Assembly (NCBI GenBank): GCA_018902845.1
Contig: JAHIPV010000023.1
Span: 1 to 51,211, forward strand
Source of the DNA: Patescibacteria group bacterium
Lineage (GTDB): Bacteria; Patescibacteriota; Microgenomatia; UBA12405
Direction of reading: 5' to 3'
Length of the DNA: 51,211 bases
A program made the translations under genes and the position numbers. Position 1 is the stretch's first letter; each line of letters opens with the position of its first letter. Of this stretch, positions 1-5,570 are shown piece by piece. Under the pieces are notes generated by a model. That model saw only the letters and a program-made list of their open reading frames with translations, made no database searches and was not told where the DNA came from.

Positions 1-59
1 ACGGCCATTACAAAACAAACAACCGATAATGCGAGAAGAAAGGACTGATTTTTTTTCAT
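1..59 (-). CDS. Partial secreted or membrane protein, N-terminus only
   Basis: An ATG on the minus strand (complement of 57-59) opens a frame that runs off the left edge. The visible residues begin MKKNQSFLLALSVVCFVMA, a basic start followed by a hydrophobic run typical of a signal peptide or membrane anchor. The start is supported by a -10-like TACAAT at 66-71 exactly 6 nt upstream, the same spacing seen at many other genes in this window. Only about 19 residues are visible, so the product cannot be named. It is too short for the ORF track. Confidence 0.55.
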   Translation of the reverse strand, partial: MKKNQSFLLALSVVCFVMA

Positions 60-93
60 CCGAAAATTGTAATCTAAACTTTTAGCCAAATCT

Positions 94-575
94 ATGAGCA
101 AAACTATTCGAAAAAAGCACACTTTTCTTTACTTAAGCCAACTTATTCAATTCCAGCCAACAGTCAAAATATAAATATAGACAAAAATTCAATTACTCAA
201 CTAATCAACAAAATTTCCCTTTATCCATTCTTTAAATTTCATTTTTATATTCCCGTTCTCTTTATAGTCATATTTTTCTTCCTATTTTTGGCCATAAGTG
301 TCAGCAAATATTCCATTGTTTTTATTTACTCAATTATTCTATTTATAACTATCACGGTTTTATACAAAAAATCATCTCAAACTAAATCTATTCTCAACTT
401 TTCCAAAACTACACAACTCACTATTCATTCAAGTACTCCCATAATACTCGCCTCTGACATATTCGGTTATTTCAATATTCAAATATCATCTTTTCTCAAA
501 TTGGCTACTTTTATCGTTTGGAGCCTGCTTTGCATCAGCCACCTCAATCCACCCTCTCGTTCTTCTAACTCTTAA
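94..575 (+). pseudogene. Membrane-protein frame without a clean start, possibly frameshifted
   Basis: One frame is open from about 78 to the stop at 575 and reads like protein, with two adjacent hydrophobic segments (around IPVLFIVIFFFLFLAISV and IVFIYSIILFITITVLY) and a third near the C-terminus. It has no ATG; the track start at 288 is a TTG inside the first hydrophobic segment, so it is probably wrong. An ATG at 94 (MSKTIRKKHTF) lies in a neighbouring frame that stops at 174, so a single-base slip near 130 could join them. It may be a decayed gene or a gene with an unusual start. The function is not recognisable. Confidence 0.3.
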
Positions 576-585
576 TCCCTCTTCT

Positions 586-679
586 CGTCATTCTGATCAC
601 CCGCAGGGGGAGAAGAATCTAGTCAAGCTTTTTTTCGTCATTCTAAGTAAGTCTTACGACCGAAGAATCTAGCCAAACG
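586..679. repeat. Two copies of the CGTCATTCT...GAAGAATCT dispersed palindromic repeat
   Basis: Two consecutive units start with CGTCATTCT and end with GAAGAATCTAG, at about 586-628 and 636-679. Each has a short variable centre, such as the inverted ACCCGCAGGGGGAG. The same family recurs near 2183, 37681, 43428, 47774, 48084 and 50300. The gap 576-805 otherwise holds only AT-rich sequence and the promoter of the next gene. Confidence 0.75.
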
Positions 680-749
680 TTATTCTTAATTTTTAATTTA
701 ATCAATACTTTATTTCAATCTCTTAATCTCATAGTATTTTCCAAAAGAC

Positions 750-777
750 TTGACATACTTATAATTCATGTTACAAT
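750..777 (+). promoter_or_regulatory. Sigma70-type promoter of the DUF11 surface-protein gene
   Basis: TTGACA at 750-755 and TACAAT at 772-777 are separated by 16 bp. The predicted start of transcription is about 20 nt before the ATG at 806, so this gene has a short leader, unlike many in the window. Confidence 0.6.
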
Positions 778-805
778 ACCCCATAATAATTTATTTGATA
801 CAAAT

Positions 806-1420
806 ATGAAAAAATTAAAACTATTCACATTGGCTCTATTATCCGCCTTCTCACTTTTAGCCATTAAACCGGTCTTGGCACAATATACCCAAGAAGAAGA
901 AGTTAATCAAATTGTTGTCGATAAAACCATCAAAGGCCTAGATCAATCAGAATGGAAAGATAACTATTCATCTTCAGACATGATCTTTAAACCAGGCGAT
1001 CAATTTGAATTTAGGATTATAGTAAAAAACACCGGTAACAGAAATCTTACTTGGATTGATGTCAAAGATTCTCTTCCCTCTTCACTTGACTATATCTTTG
1101 GTCGTGGTGATTACAATGCTCATGTTGTTTCTTGGCAAATCCCCGAAATAAAACCCGGAGAAGACCAAGTAACTATCATAAGAGTCAAAGTAAACAGCGC
1201 TATCCCGGTAGAACTAAAAGAATGGTTTAATCAAGTTGATGCCACAGCTGAATCAGGTGCTTCAGATTCTGATATTTCAGCCTTTTGGACTGCAGAAGGC
1301 ACAAGTCAAAATCTGCTTCCTGTAACCGGTCCTGTCAATCAAATAGTTGTAGGAACCCTTATAAGCCTAAGCTTATTGGGTGTAGTAGCTATTTCCAGAA
1401 AATACGCCAGAGGTTACTAA
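806..1420 (+). CDS. DUF11-type surface protein with LPxTG-like C-terminal anchor
   Basis: A 204-residue exported protein. Residues 1-25 form a signal peptide ending at an AxA-like site (KPVLAQ). Residues about 55-140 match the DUF11/conserved repeat beta-sandwich style: FKPGDQFEFRIIVKNTGN, then V-DSLPSSLDYI and a W-xIPEIKPGE segment. The C-terminus has LPVTG, a hydrophobic segment and a basic tail (RKYARGY), the layout of a sortase-sorted protein. No sortase is seen in this window. It stands alone behind its own promoter and is followed by a terminator. It is probably a cell-surface structural or adhesion protein; the domain call is firmer than the role. Confidence 0.75.
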   Translation: MKKLKLFTLALLSAFSLLAIKPVLAQYTQEEEVNQIVVDKTIKGLDQSEWKDNYSSSDMIFKPGDQFEFRIIVKNTGNRNLTWIDVKDSLPSSLDYIFGRGDYNAHVVSWQIPEIKPGEDQVTIIRVKVNSAIPVELKEWFNQVDATAESGASDSDISAFWTAEGTSQNLLPVTGPVNQIVVGTLISLSLLGVVAISRKYARGY

Positions 1421-1442
1421 ACAAAACACCTTCTTAGCAAAA

Positions 1443-1467
1443 AATCCCCGTCAGGGGATTTTTTTTA
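1443..1467 (+). terminator. Intrinsic terminator after the DUF11 gene
   Basis: AATCCCC, loop GTCA, GGGGATT, followed by a run of T. This is a compact GC-rich stem with a U-tract about 20 bp after the stop codon. Confidence 0.85.
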
Positions 1468-1476
1468 TCCCATAAC

Positions 1477-1505
1477 TTGACATTACCATCCTCCTAATAT
1501 ATAAT
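1477..1505 (+). promoter_or_regulatory. Perfect consensus sigma70 promoter for a small hairpin RNA
   Basis: TTGACA at 1477-1482 and TATAAT at 1500-1505 with a 17-bp spacer, an exact match to the consensus. The expected +1 is around 1512, directly before a long hairpin. No plausible protein start lies downstream. Confidence 0.75.
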
Positions 1506-1511
1506 ATAGGT

Positions 1512-1584
1512 TATAATAAGCAAAGGAGAATGGGATGTAAGATTCTTATGATTAGTACATCCCTTCTCCTTTGCTTATTTTTTT
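1512..1584 (+). ncRNA. Candidate small hairpin RNA with own promoter and terminator
   Basis: Starting at the expected +1 of the consensus promoter, the sequence folds into one long stem. The arm 1515-1539 pairs with 1556-1579 over 24 bp with a single bulged T at 1531. The loop (1540-1555) has 16 nt. A run of seven T (1578-1584) begins in the base of the stem, so the whole transcript looks like a self-terminating RNA of about 70 nt. The stem contains AAGGAG on one side and CTCCTT on the other, that is, Shine-Dalgarno and anti-Shine-Dalgarno-like segments. The U-tract reaches the stop codon of the convergent XRE gene, so it may also act at that gene's 3' end. A MITE-like palindrome is the main alternative. 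No known RNA family is recognised. Confidence 0.55.
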
Positions 1585-1855
1585 ATTCAAAACCAACCAC
1601 AAGTCTAGTATCCAAGGCCACGGCCAACTTTTTCAAAAACCTCAAAGTTGGACTCACACCACCAGATTCAAACCTAGACAAAGCTGATTGTGTTGTACCT
1701 ACTTTCTCTGCCAAGTCTTTTTGACTCAAACATTTTTTCTGTCTTAACTCAATCATTTCATCAATTAATTTATACTCAAGCTCTAGCCCATCATAAATTC
1801 TTTTTACCTCTTTATCAGCCAAAATTTTATTTTTAATTCTCTTCCAGTTATTCAT
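1583..1855 (-). CDS. XRE-family HTH regulator (HigA-like antitoxin without a toxin)
   Basis: A 90-residue protein. An N-terminal helix is followed by a Cro/C1 helix-turn-helix at about residues 35-85: ELRQKKCLSQKDLAEKVGTT, QSALSRFESGG and PTLRFLKKLAVAL. The C-terminus (TRLVVGFE) resembles the strand of HigA-type antitoxins. No toxin frame is found in the 300 bp upstream, so it is solitary. Its ATG lies 6 nt after a -10 box, implying a leaderless message, and a palindrome between -35 and -10 suggests autorepression. It converges on the small hairpin RNA, whose U-tract overlaps this stop codon. Confidence 0.75.
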   Translation of the reverse strand: MNNWKRIKNKILADKEVKRIYDGLELEYKLIDEMIELRQKKCLSQKDLAEKVGTTQSALSRFESGGVSPTLRFLKKLAVALDTRLVVGFE

Positions 1856-1861
1856 AATCTC

Positions 1862-1891
1862 AGTATAGCATCTTTGCTATATTCTTTTCAA
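1862..1891 (-). promoter_or_regulatory. Promoter and probable operator of the XRE gene
   Basis: On the minus strand TTGAAA (1886-1891) and TATACT (1862-1867) are 18 bp apart, and TATACT lies 6 nt before the ATG. A palindrome TATAGC-N6-GCTATA (1864-1881) occupies the spacer and overlaps the -10, where an HTH dimer would block RNA polymerase. Confidence 0.6.
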
Positions 1892-2458
1892 CCTATCAAA
1901 AGCTTTTTTTAATTCTTTCTTTGCCGATCGAAAGATCTACCCAAGCATGTTTTATTTTTTGTATTAGTTTTCAATTCGCCCGCCCGCTTGACTGCTTTAG
2001 CTGTCAACAGGTAATTTTATATTTTTGTATTAGTTCCTATTCATAAATCATTTTCTTCGTTTTCATTTCCAGTTATCTAATAATCCAGTTATCTAGTTAT
2101 CCAAACATCCCTATAACTTGCTTTTTATATCTTTTCATGTATAATATAGGACATTAATAAGTAAATCACTTATTAAGCGCTCCGTCATCCTGAGTGATCC
2201 GCCAACCGGCGGAGACCGAAGGATCTAGCGAAGCGTAAAAATATATTAAAACCAAATCCGGAAATAAGCTTTCGGCCAAAGTTTTAATACCTGTCCTTCG
2301 TAGCTCTCTGAGCATAGGAGGATAAGTTCTTTAACAATTTGCTTGCTTAATCTCTTAAAGAGATGTGTGTAATTTCGTATTTGATACGGTAACAACCTGT
2401 CATTGCGAGGAGTCCAACGACGTGGCAATCCCGTAGGAACAAGAAACATACTACAGCC
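1892..2458. repeat. Gene-free stretch rich in dispersed repeats
   Basis: No credible gene. It holds short AT repeats built on AGTTATCTA and TTTTTGTATTAGTT (1940-2105), a CGTCATCCTGAG...GAAGGATCTAG palindromic repeat with centre CCGCCAACCGGCGG (2183-2235), a hairpin CCTTCGTAGCTC/GAGCATAGGAGG type repeat (2293-2322), small palindromes ATCTCTTAAAGAGAT and CGTAT-TTG-ATACG, and a GTCATTGCGAGGAG...GACGTGGCAATCCCG repeat (2399-2434). The minus-strand ORF 2246-2449 is a translation of these repeats. Part of the stretch would be a leader of the lipoprotein transcript. Confidence 0.65.
2118..2145 (+). promoter_or_regulatory. Second promoter of the TATAATATAGG type
   Basis: TTGCTT (2118-2123) and TATAAT (2140-2145) with a 16-bp spacer. 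The box continues TATAATATAGG, the same 11 bases as at the hairpin-RNA promoter (1500-1510). It is followed by a small hairpin TAATAAGT-N5-ACTTATTA (2155-2175). It points toward the lipoprotein and glycosyltransferase genes and is the only good plus-strand promoter I see for them. Confidence 0.45.
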
Positions 2459-2520
2459 GGGAATATGAAACTTCGTGTACTAATTTTCAATAATCAGTAT
2501 ACAAAGTTTCATATTTACCC
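2459..2520 (+). promoter_or_regulatory. Long 5'-leader hairpin upstream of the lipoprotein gene
   Basis: GGG-AATATGAAACTT-C-GTGTACT (2459-2481) pairs with AGTATAC-A-AAGTTTCATATT-TA-CCC (2496-2520): about 22 pairs with one mismatch and a two-base bulge around a 14-nt loop. It lies about 60 nt before the lipoprotein start. It may stabilise the message or regulate translation; there is no U-tract after it on the plus strand. Confidence 0.6.
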
Positions 2521-2582
2521 GCAAAAACTGTATATCGTTTCGTTCAGGGCATCAAGCCCACTATCGGACAAAGGAGGAAAAA

Positions 2583-3296
2583 ATGTCCACCAAGAAATTC
2601 CGCACCATCAGTATCCTGTTCATCTTGGCAATCCTTGTCACAGGATGCCAAAATCCCCAGGCCAAAAAGGCTGGGGTGTGGTACGCTCCCTGGACGTGGG
2701 GAGACCACACACTCGAGGAATCGTTGGAAACCGGATGCGCAGGTGGCGCCACATCCACAATCATCAAGGGCTCAACCTACCCCTGCCCAGCTACCGAAGA
2801 ACCGGCCGACTCCGAAGCCCCCGTGGCCCCCACCGACGTCCCGCTCGACCCCACGGCCGTCCCCGAAGAACCCGCTGAAGAGCTCCCCAACGACGAGTCC
2901 ACTATCTGCCAAGGTGAAGGCATGTGGTCTGCTGCCGGTGAAGCTCCCCAAACACTCGACGAAGCCGCCGAAATTCTAGGTGTCAACGATTCCATCAAGC
3001 GCTACATGACACCGCTTTACCCAGAACCCGGCGACGACACCGTCATTGGATGGGTCATCGGCACCAAAGCTACCGAATCCGAAGGGCGCACTTTCAGTGC
3101 CAACATACCAGCCTGCACTACCGTAGACTATGATCCCGATGTCAGCGAGTTAACCGGCAACAGCCACTGGACAGTTGAGTTCACCCCAGACTGGCAAAGA
3201 GCGCTCATGGCTCAAAACGGCGAACTGGCCAGCATCAAAATCACTGTCTATTGGACACCCGGCGACCCTGGTGACGGCACCATCGTCAGCGAGTAG
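2583..3296 (+). CDS. GC-rich exported lipoprotein, probably horizontally acquired
   Basis: A 237-residue protein with a classical lipoprotein signal: MSTKKFRTISILFILAIL followed by the lipobox VTGC (Cys about 22). A low-complexity Pro/Glu linker (residues about 75-100, with PTDVPLDPTAVPEEP) resembles the spacer of Chloroflexota-type lipoproteins. The C-terminal part (about 115-237) has an SH3-like or beta-rich look but no family I recognise. A strong Shine-Dalgarno AAGGAGG lies 6-7 nt before the ATG. Base composition and codon choice (GCC, GGC, CTC, ACC) are far more GC-rich than any neighbour. It is bracketed by RNA hairpins and a hammerhead ribozyme. Lipoprotein status is solid; origin and role are inference. 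Confidence 0.75.
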   Translation: MSTKKFRTISILFILAILVTGCQNPQAKKAGVWYAPWTWGDHTLEESLETGCAGGATSTIIKGSTYPCPATEEPADSEAPVAPTDVPLDPTAVPEEPAEELPNDESTICQGEGMWSAAGEAPQTLDEAAEILGVNDSIKRYMTPLYPEPGDDTVIGWVIGTKATESEGRTFSANIPACTTVDYDPDVSELTGNSHWTVEFTPDWQRALMAQNGELASIKITVYWTPGDPGDGTIVSE

Positions 3297-3315
3297 CTCG
3301 ACAACAATCTTTCAG

Positions 3316-3366
3316 CAAGACGAAGGGCCTAAGGAACCCTTCGTCTTGCCCCTCCGGGGGGCTACT
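3316..3366 (+). terminator. Strong hairpins after the lipoprotein gene (no U-tract)
   Basis: CAAGACGAAGGG (3316-3327) pairs perfectly with CCCTTCGTCTTG (3337-3348), 12 bp with a 9-nt loop. A second GC hairpin follows (GCCCC-TCC-GGGGG). Neither is followed by T residues, so they may protect a 3' end rather than stop transcription. This matters because the ribozyme and the next operon lie downstream on the same strand. Confidence 0.55.
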
Positions 3367-3412
3367 CCGGACACACACACACAAAACAAAAAGAGAGAAA
3401 AGCAAGCAAATT

Positions 3413-3481
3413 AGACGTTCGTCCGATCAATCGGACCTGATGAGTCTGCCTCTGAAAAATTCAGAGACAACGAAAACGTCT
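3413..3481 (+). ncRNA. Type III hammerhead ribozyme
   Basis: All conserved elements are present in order. Stem III: AGACGTT (3413-3419) pairs with AACGTCT (3475-3481), 7 bp including the A15.1-U16.1 pair. The cleavage-site nucleotide is C3420. Stem I: GTCCGA (3421-3426), loop TCAA, TCGGAC (3431-3436). Core box CTGATGA is at 3437-3443. Stem II opens with G3444-C3471 and T-A, has an internal loop, then CTCTGAA (3450-3456) pairs with TTCAGAG (3460-3466) around AAA. Core box GAAA is at 3472-3475. Stem III is the open helix, so the topology is type III. Predicted cleavage falls between 3420 and 3421, after the lipoprotein gene and before the glycosyltransferase operon. The internal loop of stem II could make the usual tertiary contact with the stem I loop. 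Confidence 0.9.
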
Positions 3482-3500
3482 GTCAATCTAAAAACTAATA

Positions 3501-3528
3501 TTTCAACCCCGCCCTTGCGGGGTTGAAA
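3501..3528 (+). terminator. GC hairpin between ribozyme and glycosyltransferase gene
   Basis: TTTCAACCCCGC, loop CCTT, GCGGGGTTGAAA: a perfect 12-bp stem ending 12 nt before the ATG at 3541. No U-tract follows. It would sit at the 5' end of the downstream fragment after hammerhead cleavage and could protect it, or attenuate transcription. Confidence 0.5.
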
Positions 3529-3540
3529 ACTAAACAAACC

Positions 3541-4296
3541 ATGATAACTATAAATTTCGTCATACCAGCTTACAACGAACAAAAGCGTCTTGAAAAAACT
3601 TTCAAAGCCTTAAATTCTTTTCGTCCCTCAAAAGACATCAAAATCACTAAAGTCATCTTTATCAATGACGGTTCTACCGATTCCACTCTCAAAATCTTAA
3701 AAAACACCAAACTTAAATTCTCAAAAAAAATCATTTCTTATTCCCAAAACCAAGGAAAAGGCTATGCCATAAAACAAGGTTTCTTGTCAGCCAATGCCGA
3801 TTATGCTCTCTTTTTTGACACTGATATGTCAACACCCATATCAGAGCTAAAAAAAATACTACCTCTCCTAAAACAAAACATCCCCGTCATTATAGGTACT
3901 CGCAAAAACGGTCAATCTACCGTCACCACTCCTCAGCCAATCTATCGCCAAATCCTGGGTCGCTGTTTCACTTATCTTTCAAATATTATTTTAAACACCT
4001 GGGTTACTGATTTTACTTGTGGTTTTAAAGCTTTTTCTCGGCAGGCCTATCAATCAATCGCGCCATTAATGACTATCAATGGCTGGAGTTTTGATTCAGA
4101 AATTCTTTTTCTAGCCAACAAACTAAATTTTAAAATTCAGGAAAAAGCATTAATTTGGGGTAATGAAGCCAACACAAAGGTTGACCTAAAAAAAGATATC
4201 TTCATATCTTTAATTGAACTTTTCAAAATCCGCATTAATCATAGTAGCCCTCTCACCTTGCCATACTTAAAACTGGCCCAAGCTAGTGTAAACTAA
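3541..4296 (+). CDS. Family 2 glycosyltransferase, dolichyl/polyprenyl-phosphate hexosyltransferase type
   Basis: A 251-residue GT-A enzyme. The N-terminus INFVIPAYNEQKRL is the nucleotide-binding start of DPM1/ALG5-like enzymes; FINDGSTDST follows at about residue 42, and the metal-binding motif is FFDTDMSTP at about residue 93. A late WSFDSEILFLA segment also fits the family. It would move a hexose from a nucleotide sugar to a lipid phosphate at the cytoplasmic face. The ORF track starts at a TTG (3523) inside a hairpin; the ATG at 3541 is the better start. It leads an operon with the GT4 gene (7-nt gap) and a large membrane protein. Hydrophobic C-terminal helices are absent. Confidence 0.85.
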   Translation: MITINFVIPAYNEQKRLEKTFKALNSFRPSKDIKITKVIFINDGSTDSTLKILKNTKLKFSKKIISYSQNQGKGYAIKQGFLSANADYALFFDTDMSTPISELKKILPLLKQNIPVIIGTRKNGQSTVTTPQPIYRQILGRCFTYLSNIILNTWVTDFTCGFKAFSRQAYQSIAPLMTINGWSFDSEILFLANKLNFKIQEKALIWGNEANTKVDLKKDIFISLIELFKIRINHSSPLTLPYLKLAQASVN

Positions 4297-4303
4297 ATCA
4301 TAA

Positions 4304-5563
4304 ATGAAATATGATTTAATCGTTATCGCAAGCTACCCCCCACAAAACCAAATTCACGGCAAAGGCACAGTCGGCGTCGCTTCTTATACCAAAAACACCC
4401 TGCTTTCTATTTCTAAAACCGCCAAAAAAACACCAAAAATTCTCGTTCTCGCCGAAAAACTCCTTAATCAGAAAATAAAATACCAAGAAAAAAACATTAC
4501 CATCATCCGTTGCTGGCAAAGAAATTCTTTTTTCGCCTATTTTCAAATACTAAAACAAATTAATACCCACCAAGCCAGCAATATTCTCATTGAGTTTGAA
4601 ATGGCCATGTTTGGTAATCCAATTCTAAACAGCCTCTTACCCTTACTACTTCTTTTCCTAAAAATTAAAAACAAAAAAACTACTATTGTTCTCCACCAAA
4701 TAGTTTTAGATTTTAACAAAATCAGCGGTCACATCGGTCAAAAACAAAACAGTTCCTTAAATTATCTTCTCTCTTTTCTTTCAAAAATCTTTTATAAACT
4801 TATAATCAGTTTTTCTTCTCAAATTATAGTTTTTGAAAGGTTTCTAAAAGACAAACTGGCCACAATAGCTAACCCCAAAAAAATCATTATTATCCCACAC
4901 GGAGTCGAACCTAAAAATATAAAAACCAATACTAAAACTGTCTCACAGCAACTCAACATCTCTTCAAAAGACTTCGTTATTACTACTTTCGGTTTTCTAG
5001 CTTGGTACAAAGGCACTGATTGGCTAGCCAAAACAATGAGTAACTATCTGGACAAATTTCCAAACTCAAACCTCAAATTAGTCATTGCCGGCGGACCAAA
5101 TCCAAACCACCTTGACAAACCTTTTTATCAAAACTTCATCAAAAATCTAAAAAAACTAACCCAAAAACATCCAAAAAACATAATAATCACCAACTTTGTA
5201 GACGAAAAAGACATTGCCTCTTATTACTCTCTGTCTCACTTGATTGTTCTCCCTTATCGCACCGGCATGTCCTCTTCCGGACCTCTTTCTTTGGCCTTTA
5301 CTCATCGCAAGGCCTTTTTACTTTCAAAACCCATTTCTCCAATTCTAGGCACTAAAGACATCGACTCATCACTAAAAAAACTAAACCTGAATAATAAAGA
5401 TATTACCTTCAATCTGTCTTCGCAAGATTTTATCACCAAAGTCAAACAACTTAAAAAAAATCCATCTAAATTAGACTTACTTTCCAAACTAAGCCAACTT
5501 GTCTATCGCCAGCGTCTATGGACAAACATAGCCAAGCAATACATTCAAATATTAAATATATAA
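4304..5563 (+). CDS. Family 4 glycosyltransferase
   Basis: A 419-residue GT-B enzyme. The C-terminal half carries the GT4 signature: IIIPHGVEP (about 196-204), then FGFLAWYKGTDWLAK (about 228), VIAGGPNPNHL (about 265), IIITNFVDEKDIASYYS and the acceptor/donor region LSHLIVLPYRTGMSSSGPLS (about 308-327). In this family the Ser/Gly-rich stretch replaces the usual EGFG loop. It would transfer a sugar from a nucleotide donor onto a glycolipid or polymer in the cytoplasm. It lies between the GT2 gene and the large membrane protein with only a few bases between, so the three are probably one surface-glycan unit. Confidence 0.85.
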   Translation: MKYDLIVIASYPPQNQIHGKGTVGVASYTKNTLLSISKTAKKTPKILVLAEKLLNQKIKYQEKNITIIRCWQRNSFFAYFQILKQINTHQASNILIEFEMAMFGNPILNSLLPLLLLFLKIKNKKTTIVLHQIVLDFNKISGHIGQKQNSSLNYLLSFLSKIFYKLIISFSSQIIVFERFLKDKLATIANPKKIIIIPHGVEPKNIKTNTKTVSQQLNISSKDFVITTFGFLAWYKGTDWLAKTMSNYLDKFPNSNLKLVIAGGPNPNHLDKPFYQNFIKNLKKLTQKHPKNIIITNFVDEKDIASYYSLSHLIVLPYRTGMSSSGPLSLAFTHRKAFLLSKPISPILGTKDIDSSLKKLNLNNKDITFNLSSQDFITKVKQLKKNPSKLDLLSKLSQLVYRQRLWTNIAKQYIQILNI

Positions 5564-5570
5564 TTAGTTA

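Noticed and set aside
1530-1724. Plus-strand 64-aa ORF starting in the hairpin RNA
   Set aside because: It runs antisense through the XRE gene and its ATG lies inside the 24-bp stem with an SD only 1-2 nt away; shadow frame.
1892-2110. Remnant of a HigB-type toxin upstream of the XRE gene
   Set aside because: A short minus-strand stretch (KHAWVDLSIGKERIKK) looks protein-like but is too short and has no start or family match.
2183-2235. CRISPR or tandem array made of the GTCATCCTGAG repeats
   Set aside because: Copies are dispersed singly over tens of kilobases with variable palindromic centres and no regular spacers; no cas genes.
2246-2449. Minus-strand 67-aa ORF with PTGLPRRWTPRND
   Set aside because: Its sequence is a translation of the dispersed GTCATTGCGAGG repeat and neighbouring hairpins; no promoter or SD at the start.
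3413-3481. Viroid-like or Obelisk-type circular RNA interpretation of the hammerhead
   Set aside because: Only one hammerhead was found, it lies in DNA between genes, and the neighbouring protein is a lipoprotein, not a known viroid-like product.
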